From assembly GCF_003473485.1 (NCBI RefSeq), contig NC_053047.1, positions 8,509,001-8,573,000 on the forward strand: DNA of 64,000 nt. Reading direction: 5' to 3'. Shown here piece by piece: positions 44,311-54,795 of this stretch. The stretch is from Medicago truncatula. Taxonomy: Eukaryota; Streptophyta; Magnoliopsida; Fabales; Fabaceae. Numbering within the stretch: the stretch's first letter is position 1; every line of letters starts with the position of its first letter. A program made the position numbers and the translations under genes. The notes below the pieces were generated by a model that was not told the DNA's origin, searched no databases, and saw nothing but the letters and a program-made list of their open reading frames with translations.

Positions 44311-45045
44311 ACAAGGGTGTTTGTAGACCTTATATATAACAGTTTTCATCTATATTGAAAGAATGCAAAATAACTTGATAGCAATTAAGTGTAACCACTT
44401 CACAACTTGATAGGAAACTAACTAACTTTATGCAGAAACTAACAAACAAAAAAAAATCTCTAATAGAAACTTCAATGTATAATTTCGATATCGACGTATA
44501 CTAAAAAAACAAGATCAACATGTGAATGTCAAATTACTTTTATGTTCTCATCAACCTTCTGCTTCAAAGCTTCTCTGTGCCTTGACCTTTCCATGAAGCT
44601 ACAAAATATTCAACACACACCTAAGCACAAAATACAAAACTTTAGAGCATGAAATAACTGATAAACACTTTCTTAGCATGCATTGATAACCACATGTTGA
44701 AATCTCAAATCATTGACACACATTAAAGTTCATAGAAGAAAGCTGCAAGTTAAAGTTTAGACAAACTGAAAAATAAACATGCACTAAGATTTAGAGATTT
44801 AAGCTAAAACTACACCATATGATCAATATCTAGTGCTTCTAATGACTCTTTAAGCTAAAGCTACACCATATGACCAATATGTAGTGCTTCTAATGACAAA
44901 AAAATTTAATGAGACTACTAATTCAACTTGGTGCAAAATTTCCTAAGTTTCCTATTTGATTGCTTTGTCAATTTCTCCAATGTGATAATGAAGCATAATC
45001 AACTACTTCTTGGTCAATAAGATACCTCAAAAAAAGTATACAAAT

Positions 45046-45514
45046 TGATCGTACCTGATCAGAAGGTGACTGTCGGTGCTTTGAATGTGGTGGTCTTAGT
45101 GGTGGTGAAATGCAACAAAATGCTTCTTTGAGCGGATGGGGGGTGTGTACCTGCAGGCACTCCGACGCTCAAGTAAGTAGAGATCAGAGAGAGTGAGGGT
45201 TTAGAGGAAGAGATTCTACCTTGGGGACTGCTGTGAGTCCCCTATTTATAGAGGTGGAGGGTTGCAGAGCCGTTGTAATGGCACACCTGACTCTAGCAGT
45301 TATGAAATCATGGAAAGTGTAACCGCCAGAGAGTTTATTGCGGGAACCTACAGAGAGACGTTGTGACTCGTTTGAACCAGTCTCTTTCGCTCTGTGCACC
45401 TCCTTGTCTGAAAGGGGGATGTTGCAAGTAACTTTGTCAAACGTGATGTTTGGGCTTTAGATCGTATTGGGCCTAAGTATATGGGCCAAATGTCCTTTTG
45501 ACCGGTCCAGAACA
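45046..45514 (-). mobile_element. Solo LTR
   Basis: 469 bp with ends TGATCGTACC and CCAGAACA, flanked by CAAAT duplications (45041-45045, 45515-45519). The homologous stretch near 40640 lacks it, giving a clean empty site. TATAAATAG on the minus strand within CCTCTATAAATAGGGG suggests the LTR faces left. No internal region remains, as expected after LTR-LTR recombination. Confidence 0.88.
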
Positions 45515-45766
45515 CAAATGTCCTTGCAAATTCTTTACTTCAATTAAACAGCCACAACCAAGCATCGTAGAAATTGGTGGAAATGAGTATATAGATCAAT
45601 CAATGTGGAGGCATTATATCAAGAACTAAAACTCAATAAATGAATAGAAGAAACCAAAATCTATGCAGGTAGTCTATTTGATCAGAACAAAATAAACAAA
45701 GTCTTGCCATATTTGGTGTAAAATTCATGAATGTTGATAAAAATATGTTCCTTACATGTCTTCACG

Positions 45767-45860
45767 CACTACAAAATAACAGGTGAATTAGGACGGTTTT
45801 ATTACGGCGGCTTCCAATAACCGCCACTTGAAACGGTACATTGTGGCAGTTTTTGAAATA
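45767..45860 (+). mobile_element. CACTA-type transposon end
   Basis: Starts CACTACAAAATAACAGG, followed by subterminal repeats of ACGGCGG/CCGCC type (GGCGGCTTCCAATAACCGCC). This is the organisation of a CACTA terminus. The other end was not located, so extent is unknown. Confidence 0.5.
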
Positions 45861-47007
45861 CTTCAATTTAGTCTCTTAATTATCATTAAAAACAACAAAA
45901 TAGTCCCTAAACTATCATAAAAAACTACAACTAGGCTGCCATCAAAAAATGTTTTTAAAAAAATATATATATTTCATTTATTCTCCTCTAATCCACAGCT
46001 GTTTTGCTAGCTTATGTATTCTAAAATGACAACAATTGTAGTGTTCAAAGAACCAACAAAAAATTGGATTTGGCTAAACTTTTACAACCAGATGCCACAA
46101 ACCCCTTTTACAACCAAAAAAAAATATCTAAAATAGAAACTAACCTGGTGGGAGCGTGGTGGTGGTTGGCGGCGAGAAGAAGAGAAGGTTTTGCCTTATA
46201 CTTAGCGTAATTAATTTGTTATTAATTATGGTGTGCCACATAATTTAAAAAAATGACAAATCATCAATTTGTTGTACATAAATCATAGAAATGGACCGAA
46301 AATGAGTGACTTTGAAAATAGGGAGACTAATATTGCAAATAAGATAAAATAGGGGGGCTAAAACTGTAATTAGACTAAAAAAATAAATTAGATTAAAACA
46401 TTATTAATATCTAATTAGTGTACATGTGGCGTCTGGACAAGTTAATTGATAGACTTACATTTTGGATGATGTTTTTAGAATGTCTCTTAATTGAATTCGA
46501 TTTTTATGATGAAATTTAATTGGCTAAAAAGGTTTAAGGTCATGAACTTCTAAATAACTTGAATGTATGCTAATTTAATTGATAGACTTTACAGGAAGTG
46601 GAAAAGGCTTGAGTATGTTTATGTTTATGAACATGATTTAATTTCATTAAGGTTTTTGTTTAAGAAAAATTATTTATAGAGAAAATGAAACTAAGGTGGA
46701 TTTGATTTGCTAAATAGAAATTTTAAGAAAAAGGTTTTTGTTTAAGAAAAATTATGTTTGATTTAGATCAAAAAAAGAAATTTTTTATGACAAGTATATA
46801 ATGTTATGACCAAAAAATTAATAACTTAACTATTTAATATTTAACTTAACATCCCTAAAAAAAATATTTAACTTAACATTTTAATGTTTAATTTGAAGTT
46901 ATTGATAAATTAATGATTAAAGTTAAATAGGTAAATTTATAAACTAATCAAGAATCTAATCAATGACATGTCAGCAAAAAAAAGTTAACAGAAACATGAG
47001 AAATGTT
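45861..47007. other. Intergenic, no gene seen
   Basis: AT-rich sequence with short runs and no supported ORF. The stretch from about 46240 may be transposon-derived but I cannot assign it. Confidence 0.4.
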
Positions 47008-47175
47008 ATTTAGTGTCCTAAGGAAAATGGTTAAGGAGATTAATATAGAAATTATGCATTGGAAATTGATGAAAAGTGGAATGTTTGATTTTATAAAAGT
47101 CAAAGTTGTTGTTTTAAATGAAAATTTTCTATTTTTAACATCCTTAATCATCGTCTTTAGGACATTGGTTAGCAA
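47008..47175. mobile_element. Short MITE with TIRs, copy 1
   Basis: The left end TTTAGTGTCCTAAGGAAAATGG and the reverse complement of the right end, AACCAATGTCCTAAAGACGATG, are related, with GTTAAGGA and TCCTTAA just inside. A relative lies at 63209-63378. No coding capacity. Confidence 0.5.
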
Positions 47176-47582
47176 AACCCTAGAAACATATATACACATG
47201 TGAACTTTTGTGGAAAGAAATGAGACTAAAATTGACTCTAATATATCAGACAACCAGTTTAAGTTGTTAAAGTAATTTATATGACTAATCTTTGAGTTGG
47301 TAGTAGGATATCAAGTTTTTATACAAGAAATGTCAAAATTTTGTTTTAAAATTAATACTACTAGTGTTTAAATGAATATTGCTCTGGGATAAATTATTTG
47401 ATTCATGGTACCCATAGTTTAGTCAATTTGTTTCATAGTACCCTCACAATATTTAAAGAATAATCTATTTTTTGTGTGTGTGCAAAATAGAAAACAATCC
47501 TAATACTTAAAATAAAACCAACAACTATTGGATTCTCTTTTAATGTTGTTATTGTTTTTAATTTATTTATTTAGACATTTAT
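47176..47582. other. Intergenic, 3' side of SDR copy 2
   Basis: No gene seen. This should hold the 3' UTR of the minus-strand SDR gene ending at 47583. Confidence 0.5.
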
Positions 47583-48733
47583 TTATACCTTGGCAAATCC
47601 ACCATCGACAATAAGATCAAGACCAGTTACAAACTCAGCCTGATTAGAAACTAAAAACAATACAGCATCTGCCACATGTTTAGGTGTGAGCACCACTCCC
47701 TCAAGCCTTGCATAATTTTTATAATTCTCTTGTGCTTCCTCATTGCTCATTCCCAACAACTTACAAGTCAAAGGTGTTGCCAACCCATTCGGCGAGACAG
47801 AGTTCACTCTTATCCCGTGTGCGGCTAGTTGTACGCTGGCCGCACGCATTAGCCCCAATACTGCATGCTTTGACATCGTGTAATCCGTTGACCTCGAGCC
47901 TCCCCGGCTACCGCCAACACTCCCTGTACACACTATGCTCCCCCTTACGTGACCCTCTACCATTGCACGCGCCGCGTGTTTCACACACAACGACATTCCA
48001 CGGACATTGACGGCAAATAAACGGTCAAGTTGGGACATATCAAGTTCCATTATTGTTTGAGCTGTGGAACTAATGATTCCAGCATTGCTGAACATGATAT
48101 CCAGCTGTTGTGAGAATAACAAAATTTCATTTCTATTTTGTCACTTACATACTCAAATAGAAACAAAATAAGACCATCATGTTTGATAGAGATCACAACT
48201 AACTACAGTAGATAATTTAATATTAACATTTTAAAAATTTCATTTGATTAATATTCTCATTTGGTAGAGATTCTCATATTTATCCCCATGAGCATAGCTC
48301 AGTTGGCAGGGACATGCATTGTTATATGCATGGGCCAAGTTTCGAACCCCGGACACCCCACCTATTCACCTTGAAAAAAGGTGAATTCTAGCCACTAGCT
48401 CCCTGACAAAAAAAACAAAAAAAAAAGATTCCGATAAATAGGATTGGAAATACTACGAACCTGCCCATAAGTATTGACCGTTGATTGAACGAGATTTTTA
48501 ACTTGATCTTCATCTGTCACGTCACAATGGATGTAGGTGCACCTTTGGTTGCCTATGGACGCAGCTACTTGATTTCCAAGCTCATCTTGGATGTCAGCAA
48601 TCACAACCACACGCGTGCCTTCGTTCGCGAAGACACGCGCCGTGGCTTCACCTATGCCACTAGCACCTCCTGTTACTATGGCTACTTTGCCAGATAATCT
48701 TAGAGTGGTGTTTGTAGATGGAGCTTCTGCCAT
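47583..48733 (-). CDS. Short-chain dehydrogenase/reductase, copy 2 (two exons)
   Basis: Exon 1 is 48733-48461 (91 residues) and exon 2 is 48104-47583 (173 residues), total 264, with a phase-0 GT/AG intron at 48460-48105 in the same place as in copy 1. Motifs: TGGASGIG at 21-28, Asp47, NAG near 98-100, Ser153, and catalytic Y166-x3-K170 in YTMSK. Very similar to copy 1 throughout, including 'TYIHCDV' and 'SPNGLATPLTCKLLG'. NAD-dependent alcohol or ketone oxidoreductase of the plant SDR110C type, cytosolic, substrate unknown. The intron is 231 bp longer than in copy 1, mostly owing to a SINE. All catalytic residues are intact, so it is likely functional. Confidence 0.93.
48284..48426 (+). mobile_element. 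tRNA-derived SINE, copy B, in SDR copy 2 intron
   Basis: Box A (TAGCTCAGTTGGCAGGG) and box B (TTTCGAACCCCGG), a tail like copy A, and an A-rich 3' end. It lies inside the intron, in opposite orientation to the gene. Flanks contain diverged AGATTC direct repeats that could be an old target-site duplication. Confidence 0.8.
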
Positions 48734-48810
48734 GTTTGGATGCAAATATAGTTGAAACTAAATATTATTAGAAGGTGGAAAGAGAGTGTACTATGGATTT
48801 TAAGCTTGTG

Positions 48811-48819
48811 CTATTTATA
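48811..48819 (-). promoter_or_regulatory. Probable TATA box of SDR copy 2
   Basis: TATAAATAG on the minus strand, about 80 bases upstream of the ATG at 48733. Confidence 0.6.
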
Positions 48820-50572
48820 AAATTTATACCTATTGAAAAAATAAAAGTTGTATCTATAGGTGATGAATGATGTTAGTGGAAAGTGGGCCATAAAAATATT
48901 GGAAATTTGTGTTTGGACATTACATCTCTTGTTGCTTTCTTGCTCTCCATGTGCATGCATGTGCTACGCGTGGAATATAATATAGCGGGAACTTCTACAG
49001 TTGTACACTCATAAAATGAGATGTACCGGTACTCTCACTTCATGGTTTTATAAATTAACGATCATTTTTCATGTAAGAAATAACTATTTTTCAATATTTA
49101 TATTTTATAGAATATCATTTCGTAAGAAAAAACATCATTTCATTGTTTATAAGAATCATAGTAATTTTTTTTACATATTATCGTAAAAAATAATCAATGT
49201 TCTTAATCATGAGTGATAAAAATTCAAAAAATATAAATTTTATTTCGCTGACACTTTTGATGAGTAAGATTTAGTTATTATAATTATAAGTGATAAAAAA
49301 ACAATATTTTTCTTCAAAAACAACTCATTTAACTATTAATTTAAAGAATGAGTGTATCGGTACACTCAAATATATTAAATATACCATAGAATTTGTCTAA
49401 TATAGCACGCCGTGTTGTCAAAGTTCATTACATTTGGATGAATGAATTCAAAATAAAAATGCTAAGGTCCATATAATGTCACAATATCTTATAGGGGAAA
49501 ACAACTATTTTGATCATGGATGCTTACCTCGCTGTGAGACTGTTCCTTGTCTTGGAAGAAAAAGAAGAAAAAAACTTTGACTTCAAAATTTAGTTGTCGT
49601 TGTAGTTTCTGACGTGAGTTTTGGGCGTTAAGTTTACAAAAAAACTGAGTTGGTAATTTTGTGTATGCTTAATCGGGTTTGGAATTTAATTTGTGTAGGT
49701 TTAACAATTAAAGAAAAGTTAGCTCGGCTTTTCCGTAGACCTAACGTTCAAAACTAATGTTAGGATCTACAATGATTAACGAATTTTGAAGTTGGGATTT
49801 TTTTTGTGTTTTCTTCAGCCATGGACTAATCTAAAGCGATTTATACACCCAAAGACTAAAATGATTATTCGTCCTTATTGTCTCTCAATGAGGAGTAGTT
49901 CATGTGTGAAAACAACTTTTAAACACGAGATTTTTGTATTTTCAAATAAGAATAAAGATAAAAAGAAAAAAAGAATTAAATATTAGATAATTAAATGATA
50001 TAATTTTATGTTTTTAAATCATATGTAGAAAAAATTGTGTTCATGTAAATATTTTCCCTCATTGAGTGTGGGTATGGAACTTGAGAAGAGATCTAGAACA
50101 AACATCGAGAAGTGAGATAAATCAATACTTATGAAGCCTTATTATATGGTATTTCATTTCAAATCAATGTCAAAAATAAATAAATACGTATGTTTAAAAT
50201 GTGTATTACTCTTGTAACAAAAAAAAAAAAGTGTATTACTCTAACAAATCCTTTTTAAAATGGATGAAAAACAATTGAGTTTTGACGAGGTAAACATCAA
50301 TCTTTAAATGGTCAAATAAAGAGTATCAAATATTGATCTTAAGACATCTATCGGTTGCACACATACCATAAAACATGTCAAATGACAATTAAATGTCGTT
50401 TGATGTTAAACAGTAATTAACTGTCGTTCATGAATGTTTTTATCTAAAGAGTAATCCTCATGAGTATCATCATTTTATAACTTTTTGAAATGAGAAGGGC
50501 TCCAAAAGCTCCGAATAAAACTAACGGAATAAACACAAGATTTATGTTCGAACTCAATTTATGTATGTTAAA
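48820..50572. other. Intergenic, upstream of SDR copy 2
   Basis: AT-rich sequence with no supported gene. It contains a short A-run near 50220; otherwise nothing recognisable. Confidence 0.5.
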
Positions 50573-50585
50573 ATCACAGCAAAGC

Positions 50586-50680
50586 GTTCTCGTGAGCTTA
50601 GCTCAGTTGGTATGGATTATGCACATAATATATGTAAGGTTCGGGGTTCAAATCCCAACCATCATAAAAAAAAAAAAAAA
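50586..50680 (+). mobile_element. tRNA-derived SINE, copy C, with clear target-site duplication
   Basis: Perfect 13-bp flanking repeats ATCACAGCAAAGC (50573-50585, 50681-50693) enclose a short SINE. It has box A (TAGCTCAGTTGGTATGG), box B (GGGGTTCAAATCC) and a 3' poly(A). It lacks the long tail of copies A and B, so it is a shorter subfamily or 3'-truncated template. Confidence 0.92.
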
Positions 50681-51003
50681 ATCACAGCAAAGCACTGGAC
50701 CAGTAAACTAATTTCTGAAAAAATAAATGTTAGGAATAAATTATTGCAATATATTATTATTTTTAAAATATAATTAAGAAAAAATAATCAAACATGAATG
50801 ACTCCCTATAAAAAGCACATATTGTATTTATTTCTATTTATTTATTACATTTATTTCATGTACATCACTCCTTACATCTCTAATACCTTCAACTAGAAGT
50901 TTAGGAATTTTTCATCCTACAAATAATTCAATAGCAATACATTATTGATGGAAGCAATACAAATTTTAATTAAAATGCTAGTTCAGATTTGCCAGAAACA
51001 TAG

Positions 51004-51681
51004 CTACCATGCATCCACACGAAGATCAAGGCCAGTGACAAACACAGCATCTGCTACTTGTTTGGTTGTGAGAACCACTCCTACCAACCTCTTGTATTCT
51101 CCATAAATTAGATCAACTTGTCTCTGTCTCTGCACCTGCATCTAGCAATTTACATGTCAATGGTGTTGCTAATCCATTTGGTGATACAAAATTCACCCTT
51201 ATTCCATGCTTTGCAAGTTGCACACTAGCTGAACGCATCAAGCCTATAATATTGCGTGCTTCGACTTTACGTAATCGGTTAACTTCACTCCACCGTGGCT
51301 ACCAGCGACACTAGCCGTGCATACAATGCTACCCCTCCACCATCGAACGTGCTGCATGTTTCACGCACAATGCCATTCCTCGGATATTAATTGAGAATAA
51401 ATGGTCAGCTTGAGAAATGTCGAGTTCCAAAATAGTCTGGTCAGATGGACTTGCAATCCCAACATTGCTAAACATAATATGCGGAAAAGAAATATGAAGT
51501 TATTGGGTTTAAATAAAATATCACACAACTCGTCTTGGATGTCGGCAATCACCACCATGCATGCACCTTGTTCCACAAAGACATGCGCCGTCTCTTTGCC
51601 GATGCTGCTGGCACCTCCGGTGACGATGGCTATTTTGCCTGCTAACCTAAGATTGCTGTTAGTGAATGAAGATTCTGCCAT
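51004..51681 (-). pseudogene. Short-chain dehydrogenase/reductase, copy 3, degenerate
   Basis: The start matches the other copies (ATG 51681, '[18 protein letters not shown]'; the usual TGGASGIG has become TGGASSIG). After 'ADIQDEL' the last about 40 codons of exon 1 and most of the intron, including the acceptor, are deleted. Exon 2 resumes near 51476 and is recognisable ('[10 protein letters not shown]', then the catalytic-site region 'LTDYVKSKHA'). Small indels near 51330 and 51245 shift frame, and about eight codons are missing just before 'VTGLDLRVD' at the C terminus. It cannot give a full SDR. Exon 2 and the 3' flank are closest to copy 4 by eye. Confidence 0.88.
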
Positions 51682-52334
51682 TTTTGTTATGTATAAAAAG
51701 TGGAACTATGCTGGTCTTTTATATTAATGGGGTGCACTAGATTTAACAGGTGATGTGTGGTCTAAAATAAGACTCCTTGATCATTGTAGGATTACATTCA
51801 TTAATTAAAACTTCCGTTTGAACACGGAAATGTAAGTAAATATCACATGTTTATGTTATAAATTTTACTAATGGGTCTCGCAAGTTATTGGGTTAGATAT
51901 CGAATTTAAAAAAAATAAAAAATTCTTTTAAAAAAATCTTATTTTTGATGAAACAAAAATCATAATCGCAATATATGATTTAAATGTAGGTACACAATTG
52001 TAAACAAAAATAAAATGTATGTACACACCCAGAAAATTAGAAATTTTATTATTATAAACTTATCAATAGAAATTCTAGAATATATTTTTTTTTATGACAA
52101 AATTATCAAATATGTCAAATATGTTTGATTCTGCGGTGGAAAAAATTGATTGTAACAAATATTGAATTGAAGGTATAATTATTTAAGTTTAAACTTCGAA
52201 TACACTATGTAAACGTGAATTAACAATAATTTTAAATGTGAAAAATTGATTCTAAAATTAAAAGTTACTTTAGAAAAATCAGAGTATTAAGACCGATGCT
52301 GCTCACACTCCAAAAAATCTAAATTACACCTCCG
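51682..52334. other. Intergenic, upstream of SDR copy 3
   Basis: AT-rich, no gene seen. Confidence 0.5.
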
Positions 52335-52735
52335 AATAATTAATATATCCTTTAACTACCTACGTAAACTAAATTTACATTAACTACGTAAACTGAATTT
52401 ACACTAACATCTTATCTACATACGTAAACTTAATTTACATTAACTACGTAAACTGAGTTTACACTAACCTCTTATATATATACGTAAACTAAATTTACAT
52501 TAACCTCTCGTAACTGAGTTTACATTAACCTCTTATATACATACGTAAACTGAATTTACACTAACCTCTCATACACATTCGTAAACTCATTTTACGTAAA
52601 CCTCTTATATACACACGTAAATTGAATTTACACTAACCTCTCATATACATACGTAAACTCATTTTACGTAAACCTCTTATATACACACGTAAACTGAATT
52701 TACATTAACCTCTCACTACGTAAAATCAAATTACG
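52335..52735. repeat. Minisatellite of palindromic units
   Basis: About 11 units of 30-36 bp, many pairing into a longer period, built on ACGTAAACTGAATTTACA and CTAACCTCTTATATACAT. Many units contain GTAAA...TTTAC or ACGTAAA...TTTACGT self-complementary cores. Variation between units is mostly single substitutions. Confidence 0.85.
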
Positions 52736-54385
52736 GTTAACAGAGGCATATCTCATACCAAAATAAATAATAAACAAATAGAAACTCTTAGAAAATGAAA
52801 TTTATGAAATTCACTGACTTTTATGAATATAGTACAGATCAATGAAAAAGATGTTGATTCAATCTTTGATTTTGGTTACACATATATGGTGATTTATTGA
52901 TGAAAGGGGGTGAGGGTTCGGAATGATAATGAAATAAAGGTTTTTACAAATTTACATGAAGAGGACAATTATGATATTATTGTAAAATTTTATATAAATT
53001 CGAGTGTAACTATAATTTTATATAAATAGAATTAATTTAAAGGATAAAATCAATTCTATTTCAGAGAAACATTATCAATTCAGTATTGCTAAAATCAATT
53101 TTTACTTCTCTTTTTTTCTGTACAATCAATTTTCACTTCTCATTTCACTTAATATACGTTTAATATTTCATTTCACTTAATAGCGTAGAAGTCTTAGGTT
53201 TTCGAACTTCTCTTTTTTCACCGCTATTACTCATTGAGATGTCGGCCTGACACATCCAGACAGGACCACAGCCAAACCAAAGATAACATTAATCATTGTC
53301 GGTTGAATCATTACGTGGGTGCACCGATTTCATGTCAAAAAGTAAAAAACAAACGTGCAAAATTACGTGGCAAATATATGTCAAAGATTTTTTTTTTCTT
53401 GTTTTGGTATTATTACTAGAAATGGCCAATTACGTATCATTTGCTTTTCTTCTTCTCTTTGTAGTAGATTCATGTATTCTTTGACGTTGTTTCTTAATGG
53501 TGCCAATATTTAGTGATAATCAGTTCATGAAATTTACACATACAACCCTAAGATTTTTCTTTTATTAAAAAAAAATATTGTATGCTCGGCATTCAATATA
53601 TTCAGTCTTAAACACTTAATTTTCTACTTTTCATTTGTTAATAAAAGAAAATAAATGTTCAGAGAAAATTAGAAATCTTTTGGAAAAAGAAATACAAGCT
53701 TAATCCCCAATATGAGTAATGCAAAGAAAATCAAAACTAAGGGTACGTTTGTTTTAAGTTTATCAAATTTATTCCTAGAATTAACATTACTTGCAATATA
53801 CACATGTAAATTTTATTCTAAGATATTTAGAAAAAAAATGTTTAGTTAACATTATAATAATTCAAGGAACCTTAAAAATAGGGATTATAATAGGTAATTA
53901 CATTTGAATTTATTCTCAATCTTCATGGAAACTTTATTCTCATCATTTTTTTTTTGGAAAAATTTTCTATTGCCAGAAACATTTTATATACGGGAATCAT
54001 TTTATATACGGGAATAAAATTTAGTAAACTTGTAACAAACATATGAATGTATGTTTTTATGATTTTATTCTCATGAATCTAGAATTATAACTTGAAACAA
54101 ACATACCCTAAATTAAACATCTTTAAAAGAACAAATAACTAACTAAAACCATACTTGGACAGCCAACCACTTGATTAAATCATCGAGAAACATGTTGACA
54201 ATGAAAACCAAACGATAGAGAACACAACACATTAACATGAGACAACATTACAAATGATTAAAAACATGTTAAACACTCTTAGCATTCAACTAGAAACTCT
54301 AGTAAAAAGGTTGGATGCAAAGGAGGTGGTTCAAAATTCGGCAAAAATCAAGTAAAGTACATGGGAACTTTACCAAGCAACACTT
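52736..54385. other. Intergenic, no gene seen
   Basis: AT-rich. The short frames near 53234-53484 lack any recognisable domain and overlap each other in different frames. Confidence 0.5.
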
Positions 54386-54390
54386 ATAAC

Positions 54391-54784
54391 TGATAGCGCA
54401 GAAAATCAGAAGCGGAAGCTTGTTCAGAAGCAGTTCAGAAGCACTCTTCAGAAGCTAGTTCATAAGCACTCTTCAGAAGCAGTTCAGAAGCAGTTTCTTA
54501 TTCTAAGGTTTATGTGAATTAGAGAGAGAATTGAGAGAAGAGAGAAGTTATGATGAAAATGAAATTGATCTTTATTGATTCTACATATGAAATGTACAAA
54601 GGAGGTAGCTTATATACAATATCTAGCTAAGTTGCTTGAAGCACAAGCAATGTAACAAACTCTAGATCTTATCTACTAACCTCTAACAAACTTGTAACAA
54701 ACTTCATAACAAACTAAAACAGAATGTGATTAACCACTGATTGTGATTATCACTAAACTAAACTTGAATTAAAACAAACTAACA
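54391..54784 (-). repeat. 3' LTR of second copia element
   Basis: Plus-strand ends TGATAGCGC and AAACTAACA, that is TGTTAGTTT...GCGCTATCA on the coding strand. Its downstream part carries several CAGAAGCA/TTCAGAAGC words in tandem (54405-54505). Confidence 0.93.
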
Positions 54785-54795
54785 TCCTCCCTTAA
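54785..54795 (-). other. Polypurine tract of second copia element
   Basis: On the minus strand TTAAGGGAGGA directly precedes the 3' LTR. Confidence 0.8.

Larger units (their letters stand above)
38300..45700. repeat. Cluster of long repeat units in alternating orientation
   Basis: One non-coding unit appears several times: forward at about 38300-40015 and 41040-42190, reverse at 40060-40820, 42960-44310 and 44390-45700. Diagnostic words are CACCAAGTTGGATGATGCTTG, written here with its variants GGACGATGCTTG, and the reverse CATGCACTAAGATCC. Copies are diverged by substitutions and small indels. No protein or transposon domain is seen. Interruptions include a (CA)n run and a solo LTR. Confidence 0.8.

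Noticed and set aside
46960-47253. 97-codon minus-strand frame
   Set aside because: It spans a short MITE with inverted repeats and AT-rich flanks; codons Phe, Ile and Leu dominate by composition.
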